Positions 36,862 to 45,176 are shown, counted from the stretch's first letter. The stretch: DNA of 64,000 nucleotides from Lacrimispora xylanolytica (GCF_026723765.1 NZ_CP113524.1:3147001-3211000); one strand, 5' to 3'. Notes: a model not told the origin generated them from the sequence alone. Program-made: numbers and translations.

Positions 36862-38037
36862 TTATTTTGCTACCTCATCTAAAAAGCTCTTGCCTGCGAT
36901 GTCACCCTTTACTCCAAATAAATCAAGAACCGTAGCAGCTATGTCTGCAAAGGTATCTCTTGTGCCAATGGAAACGCCTGCTTTGATTCCCTCTCCATAG
37001 ATGAGCATTGGTGTGTATTCTCTGGAATGGTCGGTACTTGGAGTTCCAGGGTCACAGCCATGGTCAGCGGTTATGATAAGGACATCATCTGCTCTCATGC
37101 CTTTCATGAATTCACCTAACTGCACATCGAAATCCGTAGCAGCCTGAGCATAGCCCTTTACATCGTTTCTATGGCCGTATACCATATCAAAATCCACCAG
37201 ATTCACAAAGCATATGCCATTAAAGTCATCCTTTTGCGCTTCCAGTGTCTTAATCATGCCATCAGTATTATTCACAATAGAAGTTGTTTTATCAATTCCT
37301 TTTCCTGCAAAGATATCGTATATCTTTCCAATTCCAATGGTATCAAAGCCAGCCTCTTTCAGGCAGTCCAGCATGGTAGTCTTAGGCGGAAGAAGGGAAA
37401 AATCATGACGGTGAGGGGTCCGTTTAAAATCAGGGTAAGTCCCGTCAAATGGTCTGGCAATTACCCGGCCAAGGCTGTGCTTTCCAGTCAGTAACTCTCT
37501 TGCAATCTTACAATAGCGGTAAAGCTCCTCAAGAGGCACCACTTCTTCATGAGCAGCAATCTGGAACACGCTGTCTGCCGAAGTATAAACAATCAAATCC
37601 CCAGTCTCTACATGCTCTTTTCCGAAATCTCTGATGACATCGGTTCCGGAGTAAGGCTTATTACAGAGAATTCCTCTGCCCGTCTGCTTCTTAAATTCAG
37701 AAAGGATTTCCTCTGGAAATCCGTTGGGATAGGTGGGAAGAGGCTCTTCGGATATAATTCCGGCAATTTCCCAATGGCCTATGGTGGTGTCCTTTCCCTG
37801 GGACTTTTCTGTCATGCGTCCGAAGGAACCCACAGGCATCTCTTCTTTTTCTCCTGCTGTTACGCCATCTATGTTGAACATTCCCAGTTTTTTCAAATTA
37901 GGGGTGTAATACTCGTCTGCTTTTGCAATGCTTCCTAAGGTATTGCTTCCTTCGTCATGAAATTTCGCAGCATCTGGTGCTTCTCCAATCCCAAAGCTGT
38001 CTAATACAATTAAAAATACTCTTTTTGTCTCTGACAT
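36862..38037 (-). CDS. deoB: phosphopentomutase
   Basis: A 391-residue alkaline-phosphatase-superfamily mutase interconverting (deoxy)ribose-1- and 5-phosphate. Metal-binding motifs are LDSFGIGEAPDA, DTTIGHWEI (with the phospho-acceptor Thr), ITADHGCDP and STDHSREYTP. The start is ATG 38037 with AGGAGG 7 nt upstream. It stands after the c-di-AMP receptor gene across an attenuator-like hairpin. Confidence 0.97.
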   Translation of the reverse strand: MSETKRVFLIVLDSFGIGEAPDAAKFHDEGSNTLGSIAKADEYYTPNLKKLGMFNIDGVTAGEKEEMPVGSFGRMTEKSQGKDTTIGHWEIAGIISEEPLPTYPNGFPEEILSEFKKQTGRGILCNKPYSGTDVIRDFGKEHVETGDLIVYTSADSVFQIAAHEEVVPLEELYRYCKIARELLTGKHSLGRVIARPFDGTYPDFKRTPHRHDFSLLPPKTTMLDCLKEAGFDTIGIGKIYDIFAGKGIDKTTSIVNNTDGMIKTLEAQKDDFNGICFVNLVDFDMVYGHRNDVKGYAQAATDFDVQLGEFMKGMRADDVLIITADHGCDPGTPSTDHSREYTPMLIYGEGIKAGVSIGTRDTFADIAATVLDLFGVKGDIAGKSFLDEVAK

Positions 38038-38058
38038 ATTCATACCTCCTGTTACGAA

Positions 38059-38081
38059 AAGGGATTGCTCTGCAATCCCTT
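38059..38081 (-). terminator. attenuator-like hairpin between darA and deoB
   Basis: Perfect 10-bp arms (38059-38068 and 38072-38081) with a 3-nt loop, and on the minus strand a short U-run (TTTTCG) after the stem; outer ACGAAA/TTTCGT bases extend it. It lies in the 54-nt gap before deoB and may reduce read-through from darA. Confidence 0.6.
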
Positions 38082-38091
38082 CGACATTTCG

Positions 38092-38427
38092 TCAAATTTT
38101 TTCAAATCTTTCCACATCTGTTACAAATATAGTAGCGCCGCCCAGTTCAACCGTGGTCGGCATCATCATAAAACCAGAGGATACGGATGCCAGGTTGGGA
38201 GCCGGTACATTATATGTTATCTTCTGGCGTTTCCCACAGGTGTCTTTAATCAGATTAATGACCACTTCTACCTGCTCGTCTTCTGTACCTATCATCAAAG
38301 TCGTATTTCCCTTTTTTAAGAAGCCGCCTGTAGTGGCAAGTTTTGTCACGCTGTACTGGTGTTCATTCAGTGCATCGGTCACCCGGTTTCCATCATCGGA
38401 GCTAACGATAGCATAAATTATCTTCAT
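38092..38427 (-). CDS. darA: cyclic-di-AMP receptor DarA/PstA (PII-like)
   Basis: A 111-residue PII-like signal protein that binds cyclic-di-AMP. The family pattern MKIIYAIVSSDD, TKLATTGGFLKKGNTTLMIG and the end TVELGGATIFVTDVERFE are present. The start at 38427 follows GAGGTGG. Its regulatory target is unknown. It lies upstream of the nucleoside operon, separated by a hairpin, so it may be partly co-transcribed with deoB. Confidence 0.94.
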   Translation of the reverse strand: MKIIYAIVSSDDGNRVTDALNEHQYSVTKLATTGGFLKKGNTTLMIGTEDEQVEVVINLIKDTCGKRQKITYNVPAPNLASVSSGFMMMPTTVELGGATIFVTDVERFEKI

Positions 38428-38539
38428 ATCTACCACCTCACTTTTCATTTGGCAAAACTGCATTTATTAGATGGTTCTATTATAAAGCATAATCAGGAAA
38501 AATAAAACAACCAATCCTAAAATTTTTATAAGTTTTCTG

Positions 38540-39118
38540 TTAATAAGCAAGATTCTGCATTTTATAAAGAAGCTTTTGATAAATTCTCTCGCTCATCCAT
38601 GGTTCATTCACCGCATGCAAGCATTCACTGAGCGCAAACCAGCCGACTGCACTGTTTTCATCCTCTTTGTTACGGATAGACAGCGTGTCATCCGCCTCCA
38701 ACAGATACGTCACATTCAAATGAAGATGAGAAGAGACATAAGCTCCTTTTTTCTCATGACCGTCCACCGTGAGAATCTCCAGAGAAAAAATGTCCTTGCT
38801 CACCGGCACGACTTTGCTGATTCCAGTTTCTTCCATGGCCTCTCTAAGAGCTACCTTTAGAAGATCCTTTTCTCCGTCCGCGTGTCCTCCGGTCCAGGCC
38901 CAGGAACCATAGATGTTATGATAAGCCATCAGGGTTTTGGTGCGGGAGGGATTTACCACCCAGCCGGAAGCCGATAGATGGGCCTCATCATTTTCCCTGT
39001 AAAAGCAGGAATCTCCCTGGCGCAGATAGGAAAGAATCAGCTCCTTATCCTTCTCCTCCTGTTCATTCCATGGCTGAAACCGTTCTACATCATTTATCAG
39101 CTGTTCTCTTTGATTCAT
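38540..39118 (-). CDS. Nudix hydrolase
   Basis: A 192-residue Nudix-fold protein. The box reads GGHADGEKDLLKVALREAMEETGI: the REAMEETG end is canonical but the early part is one residue off the standard G-x5-E-x7-REU spacing, so metal binding is slightly atypical. Around it are YGSWAWTGG and VSSHLHLNVTYLLE. It likely hydrolyses a nucleoside-diphosphate derivative; the substrate is unknown. Start 39118 (MNQREQL) preferred over the further upstream ATG, though the ribosome site is modest in both cases. Confidence 0.87.
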   Translation of the reverse strand: MNQREQLINDVERFQPWNEQEEKDKELILSYLRQGDSCFYRENDEAHLSASGWVVNPSRTKTLMAYHNIYGSWAWTGGHADGEKDLLKVALREAMEETGISKVVPVSKDIFSLEILTVDGHEKKGAYVSSHLHLNVTYLLEADDTLSIRNKEDENSAVGWFALSECLHAVNEPWMSERIYQKLLYKMQNLAY

Positions 39119-39205
39119 GCTCTTTTGTCCCCTTTTCATCGTTTTTCAGGCATACTCTACCGCCTTAAGGATATATTTTATTGAATAAGTAAAACGAGGT
39201 GTTAT

Positions 39206-39799
39206 ATGAAATTATCTTCTCTTGTGTTTTCCGATCCTTCTCCATGGCCACCCATAGAGATTGTATCCCAAAATGAACGGTACGCAGCCGCCATGTTATC
39301 AAACATTGGTGCCTGCAATTCAGAAATGTCTGCCATCAGCCTCTATATCTATAACAGTCTCATTACAAAGAATTTCTTTTTTGAGATTGCAGAGTGTTTT
39401 CACAAAATCAGTATGGTGGAAATGCGCCATCTAAATGCATTCGGAGAGCTGAGCGTTCTTTTAGGAGCAGACCCCAGACTTTGGAGCCGGCAAAACGGTC
39501 GGATGCAGTACTGGTCACCTTCCTGCAATCATTACCCTACCATCATTGGCGAGCTGGTGACCAACGCTCTTAATGGTGAGCTGGAAGCCATACGAAAATA
39601 TCAGGCTCAAGCACAGTGGATCGATGACTGTAAGATTCAGGCCGTCTTAAACCGGATTATCGCAGATGAACAATGTCACGTTGAAATATTCCGGCTTATT
39701 CTGGCTGAGCTAAACGGCGAAGCCCTGATTCAATCCGCTGAATACATTGAGGCAGAGGAAGAATCAGAACTCACAGAAGATGAATATGAACCCTTATAA
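39206..39799 (+). CDS. ferritin-like diiron protein
   Basis: A 197-residue four-helix ferritin-like protein. Likely metal ligands: Glu in CNSEMSAIS (helix 1), EMRH (helix 2), ELEAIRKY (helix 3) and EQCH in ADEQCHVEIF (helix 4), the E-ExxH-E-ExxH pattern of rubrerythrin or manganese-catalase-like cores. No rubredoxin domain is present. The C-terminus is very acidic. It is divergent from the Nudix gene and converges on the MutS2 paralogue. A role in oxidative stress or a spore-coat-like role is possible but unproved. Confidence 0.82.
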   Translation: MKLSSLVFSDPSPWPPIEIVSQNERYAAAMLSNIGACNSEMSAISLYIYNSLITKNFFFEIAECFHKISMVEMRHLNAFGELSVLLGADPRLWSRQNGRMQYWSPSCNHYPTIIGELVTNALNGELEAIRKYQAQAQWIDDCKIQAVLNRIIADEQCHVEIFRLILAELNGEALIQSAEYIEAEEESELTEDEYEPL

Positions 39800-39826
39800 T
39801 CCCGGATTCTTAAAGAAGGCCTGGTC

Positions 39827-41737
39827 TTACTCTGTCCTGATTTCCAGGCCTTCCTGATATCCCTTTTCCATCTTGTGCCGTGCTTTCCTGTTTTCCACCG
39901 TATCAAAGATGATGGAAAAATCATAATCCTGGGGGTATAATTCAGCGGCCGGAACCAAAAGCTTTATCCGCTTGTGGTTAATCCATATTTTCTTATCCGG
40001 CAGCTGGACCTGCAAAACACCCTGGTCATTGACCGGCCTGCATACAATTCCCTTTTTCTTATCTGGCAATACATACACACTGTCACCAATGGTAAATTTG
40101 GTCAGTAACTCATCTTTATGCTGGGCACTGTTGATTCCTTCCCCCTTCTTGGCTTTTGGGGCCTTTCTCACTTTTTCCCATTCGATATCCCCATTGTTCT
40201 GATCCGATTCTTCCCACGCTCCGTAGGCATATCTTCTGGCTCTTTCAATCATCTGTTCTGGCATACCAAGCCTAGTTGCTATGGCCAGCGCGCAGCTTTC
40301 TCCTGCCTCTCCGATTTCCATACGATACAGTGGTTTTAAGGTTTCCTCATCAAAGGCCATACGCGCATTGGTGATTCCTTCTCTTTCCTTTGCATAGGTC
40401 TTTACCTCTGGATAATGAGTGGTCGCAAGGAACAGACACCCCATGTGCCTTAGTTCATCCAAAATAGCGATGGCGATTCCCATTCCCTCAGCCGGGTCTG
40501 TACCTGACCCCAATTCGTCCAGGATAACAAGGCTCTCTTCTCCTGCCTCTTTTAAAATCTTCATCACATTGGTAATATGAGCCGAGAATGTAGATAGATT
40601 CTCCGTAATATTCTGCCCATCCCCTATATCACAAAGCACCTGTCGATTTAAGCAAAGCTCCGCTTCCTTACATGGTACATGAAGTCCGCATTGGGCCATA
40701 AGAGAAAACAATCCAACCGTTTTAATAGAGACGGTTTTCCCCCCTGTGTTTGGACCTGTAATAACAATACCTCTCTCCCTCTTTCCTAATTCAAAGTTGA
40801 GAGGGACCACGGTCCTTGGGTCCATAAATGGATGACGTCCTTCCACGATTCGTATGATGCGCTCCGAATTGACTACCGGCTCTGCCCCATTCATCTCCTG
40901 GCTCAGCCGCCCTTTGGCAAACAGGAAATCCAGCTTTTCCAAATAACGTTTGTTTTTCTCCAGTACCGGGAGATTATCTTCTACAAAGGCTGTCAGTGTA
41001 TACAGAATCTTTCGTACCTCATTCTCCTCTTCAATGCGAAGAAGCTCCAGTTCTCCATTCATGGCAGCAATAACGGCTGGTTCAATAAAGAGTGTGGAAC
41101 CTGTAGACGACTGGTCAATGACACTGCCTGGAACAGAGGATCTATAATCTTTTTTCACTGGGAGGCAGGTTTTTCCATTTCTTATGGTTATATAGGAATC
41201 TGAGAACCATTTTTTGTTTCCCCGCAAAATGGCTTCTGCTTTTGTTCTCAGGCGTTCCTCCATCCTGCCAATCTCCTGACGGACGTTTTTCAGGCTTTTG
41301 CTGGCATAGTCTTCCACTCTTCCATTTCGGATGCTTTCATAGATCATTCCAGATAAAGCCTCCAGGGGTTCTAACTCCAGCTCGTAATAGGGAAGACTTA
41401 ATTCCAGATATTTGCATCGGTTCAAAAAATCTTTTAACCGCTTTACTCCAGTAAGCATTACGCCAATCTCCTCCAGCTCTTCAGCCATAAGGCAGCCTCC
41501 CTGTTTTGTTGTCGTTATGATAACCGAAAGGTCTTTCATGGCTACCGCAGGAGGAAGCCCCATGTTATCCAGTATAATCCTGGCTTCGGTGGTATCCCGT
41601 ATGCTCTTTTTTACTTCACTCTCCTTCTGACTTGGCATCAGAGTCCTGATCTGTTCTTTTGCCGCTTCTGTATGGGATAAGTTTTCCAGTTCTTCTAATA
41701 TACGATAAAATTCTAATGTTTGAAATGTGTGATTCAT
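39827..41737 (-). CDS. MutS2-like ATPase without Smr domain
   Basis: A 636-residue MutS-family protein. The N-terminal core and clamp regions resemble MutS2 (DQSSTGSTLFIEPAVI), and the ATPase has Walker A GPNTGGKT, Walker B VILDELGSGTDP and the signature STFSAHITNV. Full MutS2 proteins are about 780-790 residues with a C-terminal Smr nuclease domain; here a KOW-like beta segment (IGDSVYVLPDKKKGIVC) is followed by a short tail DYDFSIIFDTVENRKARH and no Smr. It is therefore a shorter paralogue that may act on recombination or on stalled ribosomes without the nuclease. It has its own promoter and a long structured leader. Confidence 0.9.
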   Translation of the reverse strand: MNHTFQTLEFYRILEELENLSHTEAAKEQIRTLMPSQKESEVKKSIRDTTEARIILDNMGLPPAVAMKDLSVIITTTKQGGCLMAEELEEIGVMLTGVKRLKDFLNRCKYLELSLPYYELELEPLEALSGMIYESIRNGRVEDYASKSLKNVRQEIGRMEERLRTKAEAILRGNKKWFSDSYITIRNGKTCLPVKKDYRSSVPGSVIDQSSTGSTLFIEPAVIAAMNGELELLRIEEENEVRKILYTLTAFVEDNLPVLEKNKRYLEKLDFLFAKGRLSQEMNGAEPVVNSERIIRIVEGRHPFMDPRTVVPLNFELGKRERGIVITGPNTGGKTVSIKTVGLFSLMAQCGLHVPCKEAELCLNRQVLCDIGDGQNITENLSTFSAHITNVMKILKEAGEESLVILDELGSGTDPAEGMGIAIAILDELRHMGCLFLATTHYPEVKTYAKEREGITNARMAFDEETLKPLYRMEIGEAGESCALAIATRLGMPEQMIERARRYAYGAWEESDQNNGDIEWEKVRKAPKAKKGEGINSAQHKDELLTKFTIGDSVYVLPDKKKGIVCRPVNDQGVLQVQLPDKKIWINHKRIKLLVPAAELYPQDYDFSIIFDTVENRKARHKMEKGYQEGLEIRTE

Positions 41738-41781
41738 CTCGTTCTCCTTGATTTTAAATGATCGATAAGATTCTTAAAATC

Positions 41782-41978
41782 CATGGAGCATAAAGCAGCC
41801 GGTCTTTCAGACAACAAAAAAACCTGAGAGATTACAAATCGACATCTCGCAGGTCATAAACCTAATCCGTCTGTTCTGTATCTTCATGGGCAAAACAGGT
41901 ACACAAAGCTAAGGGCAGGTAAATATACCTTCCTTTCCTGATTCCTGTTTTCAATATAAAATTGCTTTACGCTCCATG
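41782..41978 (-). ncRNA. candidate structured leader RNA upstream of the MutS2-like gene
   Basis: On the minus strand a promoter at 42059-42031 starts a transcript of about 200 nt that ends at a strong terminator (41854-41815) before the gene. Arms 41963-41978 and 41782-41797 are complementary over 16 bp with one mismatch and enclose the terminator and smaller hairpins (41921-41932 AGGTA/TACCT type; 41870-41896). I could not match it to a known riboswitch, 6S RNA or T-box by motif. Either a cis-regulatory attenuator or a short stand-alone RNA is possible; the outer arms also resemble terminal repeats of a small mobile element but no target duplication is seen. Confidence 0.42.
41815..41854 (-). 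terminator. intrinsic terminator inside the MutS2-like leader
   Basis: Minus-strand stem with 11-bp arms (41854-41844 and 41832-41822, one mismatch) followed by seven U. It lies about 80 nt before the start codon of the MutS2-like gene, so it must be read through or relieved to express the gene. Confidence 0.75.
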
Positions 41979-42030
41979 TTCAGACACAATTAACAAAAAC
42001 ACACATCCTATTCTTTTCTATTCTTTCATC

Positions 42031-42059
42031 AATATAACATATTAAGTCATTACGGTCAA
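42031..42059 (-). promoter_or_regulatory. sigma-A-type promoter of the MutS2-like leader
   Basis: TTGACC (42059-42054), exactly 17 bp, TATATT (42036-42031) on the minus strand. The -35 box overlaps the stop codon of the upstream tandem Nudix gene. Confidence 0.65.
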
Positions 42060-43087
42060 CGGGATTTTCTTGATTTCCACCAGTCAGCCAGCATAAGGAT
42101 TTCCTTCTCATTGAGACAATGGTTTAAGACGCCTGTCCTCATCTGTAGCAGACATTCTTCATGGTCCATCCACAAAACAGATTCTACCTCGGCTGAATCA
42201 AGAATGAGCTGTGATTCTTCTACCGTTTTTTCGTAGGCATACACCTTACTGACCTCACGGTTAAAGAAGGTCCTGCCATAAAATTCTCTTTTATCAAGCT
42301 CACTTCGAAGCCCTACAAAGGAAAGCTCATCAGGTGCTGCCTCTATGCCCAGCTCTTCTTTCAGCTCTCTGACTGCGGATTCCAGATAGTCACTTCCTGC
42401 TGTTAAGTGTCCCGCTGAAGAAACGTCATAACAACCAGGGTAGGAATCCTTGTTTGCACTGCGTTTTTGCAAAAGAACATCAAAACCATTTGTTCCATTC
42501 GGCCTTATGATCCAGACATGGGCGGTGCCGTGAAGAATACCTTCCCGATGCATGAAAAACCGGGCCATGACTCTTCCGGTCAGGCTCCCGTCTGTATGTC
42601 TTTCATCCAGCAGCTCCATTGCTTCTCCATTTAACACGGCAGCGGATAGGCGTTCCCCCTGATAGACCAGCTTCAGCGAAAAAAATGGCAATTCATCCTT
42701 AAGCAGTTCAAAGAAAATCAGATCTCCTTCCCATAGAGGAAGCTGTCCTGTTTTTTCCTTTGGTACCCACTCTAAGCTGCCCTCATTGCATTCAATAAGA
42801 GTTCCTTTAAAATCGTCTGAGGTATATAAAAACATATATTCATCAGGATACTCATCGGATACAAACGTTATAATTCCTCTTTGCCGATAGGAATGAAGGG
42901 TGAGTCCTGTTTCCTCTTTCACTTCTCTTAACAGGCAATCCTCCGGACTTTCACCTTCCTCCAGATGTCCTCCGACCCCAAGCCACTTATCCTGGTTCAT
43001 ATCCTGTTTTTTCTTGATCCGGTGCAGCATCAGATAACTGCCATCCTGTTCGATATAACACAGGGTCGTAAGATTTTTATGAGCCAT
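42056..43087 (-). CDS. tandem Nudix protein (MutT-like plus IDI-like domains)
   Basis: A 343-residue fusion of two Nudix domains. The first (about 1-150) is MutT/8-oxo-dGTPase-like with a perfect box GGHLEEGESPEDCLLREVKEETGL. The second (about 170-340) resembles the IPP-isomerase-like Nudix group: HVWIIRPNG, LLQKRSANKDSYPGCYDVSSAGH and the box AGHLTAGSDYLESAVRELKEELGI, in which Ser replaces the usual first Glu. It overlaps the upstream small membrane-protein gene by 11 nt. Possible nucleotide-pool cleaning or a two-step role; the substrates are unknown. Confidence 0.88.
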   Translation of the reverse strand: MAHKNLTTLCYIEQDGSYLMLHRIKKKQDMNQDKWLGVGGHLEEGESPEDCLLREVKEETGLTLHSYRQRGIITFVSDEYPDEYMFLYTSDDFKGTLIECNEGSLEWVPKEKTGQLPLWEGDLIFFELLKDELPFFSLKLVYQGERLSAAVLNGEAMELLDERHTDGSLTGRVMARFFMHREGILHGTAHVWIIRPNGTNGFDVLLQKRSANKDSYPGCYDVSSAGHLTAGSDYLESAVRELKEELGIEAAPDELSFVGLRSELDKREFYGRTFFNREVSKVYAYEKTVEESQLILDSAEVESVLWMDHEECLLQMRTGVLNHCLNEKEILMLADWWKSRKSR

Positions 43088-43502
43088 CTGTTTTTGCCAT
43101 TCCTTCCTGTTCTTTGATTACCACATCCTCATTGGTATCCGTGTCTTTACACGCATCCCCGCTATCTGTATCCCCTACCTGTATCTGAACCACACAGTTG
43201 GTCTTTTCTTCGTCATAAAATACCGGTATCCGGTAAAGGCCAGGAGTGTTAAAGTCGCATTGAGACAAATCAAAACTGAATTTTGTATGATCATAGAGTT
43301 CCCTGGAAAAATACCCGTCTGCATTTAAATCAAGTGCCTTGCCGACATTGGTCCTAGCGTAAAAGGTGGTAGTGACATTCTTATCAAAGATAGGTTTTGT
43401 CTTGTTTTTCATGATCTGTGTTAGCAGGATCATAGCCGATGCCAGAGCAAATACTCCAAATAGACTGAATCGAATCCACTGTTTTCTTTTATTTTGTTCC
43501 AT
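43077..43502 (-). CDS. single-pass membrane-anchored small protein, unknown
   Basis: A 141-residue protein with a short basic N-terminus, one membrane helix (IRFSLFGVFALASAMILLTQI, about 12-31) and an extracellular part of about 100 residues with an Ig-like beta look (YFSRELYDHTKFSFDL, GLYRIPVFYDEEKTNCVVQIQV) and an acidic tail rich in Asp and Glu. The start is ATG 43502, with GGAGGAG just upstream. It overlaps the tandem Nudix gene by 11 nt, so they are translated together. No family recognised. Confidence 0.7.
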   Translation of the reverse strand: MEQNKRKQWIRFSLFGVFALASAMILLTQIMKNKTKPIFDKNVTTTFYARTNVGKALDLNADGYFSRELYDHTKFSFDLSQCDFNTPGLYRIPVFYDEEKTNCVVQIQVGDTDSGDACKDTDTNEDVVIKEQEGMAKTDGS

Positions 43503-44298
43503 TTTCTCCTCCATACTCATATTAGTTTCTTATTTATCATTGGAATGCAGACCCTTTGGCTTTGATCCCCCCTTTTTAGAAAAAGCCCGACTGCAGGTTA
43601 TCTTATGATGACTGCAGTCAGGCTGTATACCTGAAAATCAACCCGGCTGATTCTGGATCATTTGCTTTTTTCCGTGACTTGGAAGACAATTCCATCGCAG
43701 TCTATCTTATCACAGAATCTTAAGAATCATCTGTCTTGTTCCCTTAAGATTTTCTGAATTTCGCATCATTATTAATGCCAATCAGTTCGCAGGAGCATAT
43801 AGCTCAATGTTGCGATGCTCCGCCGCCTTCAGAGACTCTTATTGGCTAAAACCATACTTCATTCAGGCCGCAGAAGAATTCGTCCGTTTGGTTTCAGGCA
43901 CTTTTCCATCTTTGTTTTGTATATAAAAATAAAAGATTAACATCTACAAACGACAACAATACCTTTCCATTATTGTTAAGCATCCATTGCCTAACATTTA
44001 CAGAATAAAAATTAAAGTGTTGTAATTCACTGCCCACTATTAATATATGATTTCTTCCTCATCCCAGTGTGCATGGATACCAGAGTGTTATAAACAACAA
44101 GGAAATATAACGCTTATAATCTAAATACTTAAACATTTGAAAGAATTAGAGAAACCCATCTAATAATATTTCGGAACATTCTAGAATTTATTAAGGATTT
44201 GGTTGAGATTTTTACGAAATTATGCAAATATCTTACTTGTAACCATGGCTGGGCCTGTATCACCAGCCACCAGGGTATTACTTTTGAATTGAACTCCA
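43503..44298. other. long intergenic region with one minus-strand terminator
   Basis: About 800 bp with no convincing gene. A strong minus-strand hairpin at 43624-43584 with a U-tract implies transcription from somewhere between 43630 and 44300. A 25-codon ORF (43618-43695, minus) ends inside the hairpin but has no ribosome site. AGGAGCATAT...ATGCTCC around 43792-43818 forms a short inverted repeat. An 80-codon frame at 44129-44371 is rejected because it covers the MerR terminator. Confidence 0.5.
43577..43624 (-). terminator. terminator in the gene-poor region
   Basis: Minus-strand arms 43624-43612 and 43596-43584 pair over 13 bp with one mismatch (AGCCTGACTGCAG and complement), followed by U-tract (plus AAAA 43580-43583). 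Confidence 0.7.
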
Positions 44299-44338
44299 TA
44301 AAAAGACCGGCCAATGGTGGAAAATTCATTGGCCGGTC
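44299..44338 (-). terminator. terminator of merR-family gene
   Basis: Perfect 12-bp arms GACCGGCCAATG (44305-44316) and complement (44327-44338), with AAAAAG on the plus strand giving a minus-strand U-tract. Confidence 0.8.
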
Positions 44339-44371
44339 TATGATATTTACAGGATTAAATCTTTGAAACAA

Positions 44372-45112
44372 TTAATGGCTATTTCCATAAATTTTCATTG
44401 CCTGAGATAAAAAAACAGACAGTCCTTCTCCGTACTGGTCAATATTTTTCAGGAAACGTTCATCAGCCACGTACAGCTGCCCAAGGCCGGCAAATGCCTC
44501 CAGAGAATATTGATATCCGAAATTTTTATTAAAAAATTGGTACATATGGTCCATGGCATCCTGAGCGATCTTAGAATCCGGCTGTTCAAACCGTATCTTT
44601 CCAAGCTCTCTAAACAGCTCTTCCATGCCTTCTGCCACCTGTTTTTGTTCCTGAGGAGACATGGAACTTATTTTTGCATTGCTTTCATCAACTGCTTTGT
44701 CTCCCCAAAGACGGCGAGCCTCCTCTTCGTACGGATTATCACCCATTATAAATCCAGCAAACTTTTCTTTTTGCGTCATAGCTTCTTCTCCCTTCCACGA
44801 CCTCATGGTCTTTTCCAGTGTATCCAGCATGATATTTATTCGCTTTTTTTCATGCAGAAGGTATTTTTTCTGCAGCTTAAACGCCTCTTTTTGATTGAAA
44901 TCAGGGCTGGATATCATCCTTTTAGTATCTGCAAGAGAAAATCCACAGGCTTTAAAAAACAGAATCTGCTGCAGCAAATCCAAATCATGTTCTGAATATT
45001 CCCTGTAATCATTTTCCGGATTCCGGTCGGGGCATAGAAGCCCTATTTTGTCGTAATGATGAAGTGTGCGCACACTCACCCCTGTTAAAACAGCAACTTC
45101 ATTGGTATTCAT
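44372..45112 (-). CDS. MerR-family regulator with TipAS-type ligand domain
   Basis: A 246-residue regulator. The N-terminal MerR HTH reads NEVAVLTGVSVRTLHHYDKIGLL (residues 4-26), followed by the dimerisation helix, and the C-terminal 130 residues (EKFAGFIMGDNPYEEEARRLWGD...FNKNFGYQYSLEAFAGLGQLYVADERF) match the TipAS domain that binds diverse antibiotics in TipA/Mta-like proteins. It probably activates its own promoter, which has a 19-bp spacer and a dyad. No efflux gene lies beside it; the LURP-one gene is on the same strand upstream but ends before the promoter. Confidence 0.92.
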   Translation of the reverse strand: MNTNEVAVLTGVSVRTLHHYDKIGLLCPDRNPENDYREYSEHDLDLLQQILFFKACGFSLADTKRMISSPDFNQKEAFKLQKKYLLHEKKRINIMLDTLEKTMRSWKGEEAMTQKEKFAGFIMGDNPYEEEARRLWGDKAVDESNAKISSMSPQEQKQVAEGMEELFRELGKIRFEQPDSKIAQDAMDHMYQFFNKNFGYQYSLEAFAGLGQLYVADERFLKNIDQYGEGLSVFLSQAMKIYGNSH

Positions 45113-45136
45113 CGGATTTCCCTCCTTGCAGTATCT

Positions 45137-45167
45137 ATGATAGAGTATTACGCAACGTAGGAGTCAA
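45137..45167 (-). promoter_or_regulatory. MerR-type autoregulated promoter
   Basis: Minus strand TTGACT (45167-45162) and TATCAT (45142-45137) are separated by 19 bp, the over-long spacer used by MerR activators. The spacer holds a dyad TACG-CAA-CGTA (45149-45159), where the regulator would bind and twist the DNA. Confidence 0.68.
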
Positions 45168-45176
45168 GAGCATATT

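Noticed and set aside
41782-41978. MITE or small IS remnant defined by the 16-bp inverted arms
   Set aside because: No target-site duplication flanks the arms, no other copy is seen in the window, and promoter plus terminator placement fits a leader RNA better.
43618-43695. 25-codon minus-strand ORF ending in a terminator
   Set aside because: Not listed as a gene because there is no ribosome site or recognisable family; kept only as a finding to test.
44129-44371. 80-codon minus-strand frame after the MerR gene
   Set aside because: It overlaps the strong MerR terminator (44299-44338), has no ribosome site and looks like a chance frame.
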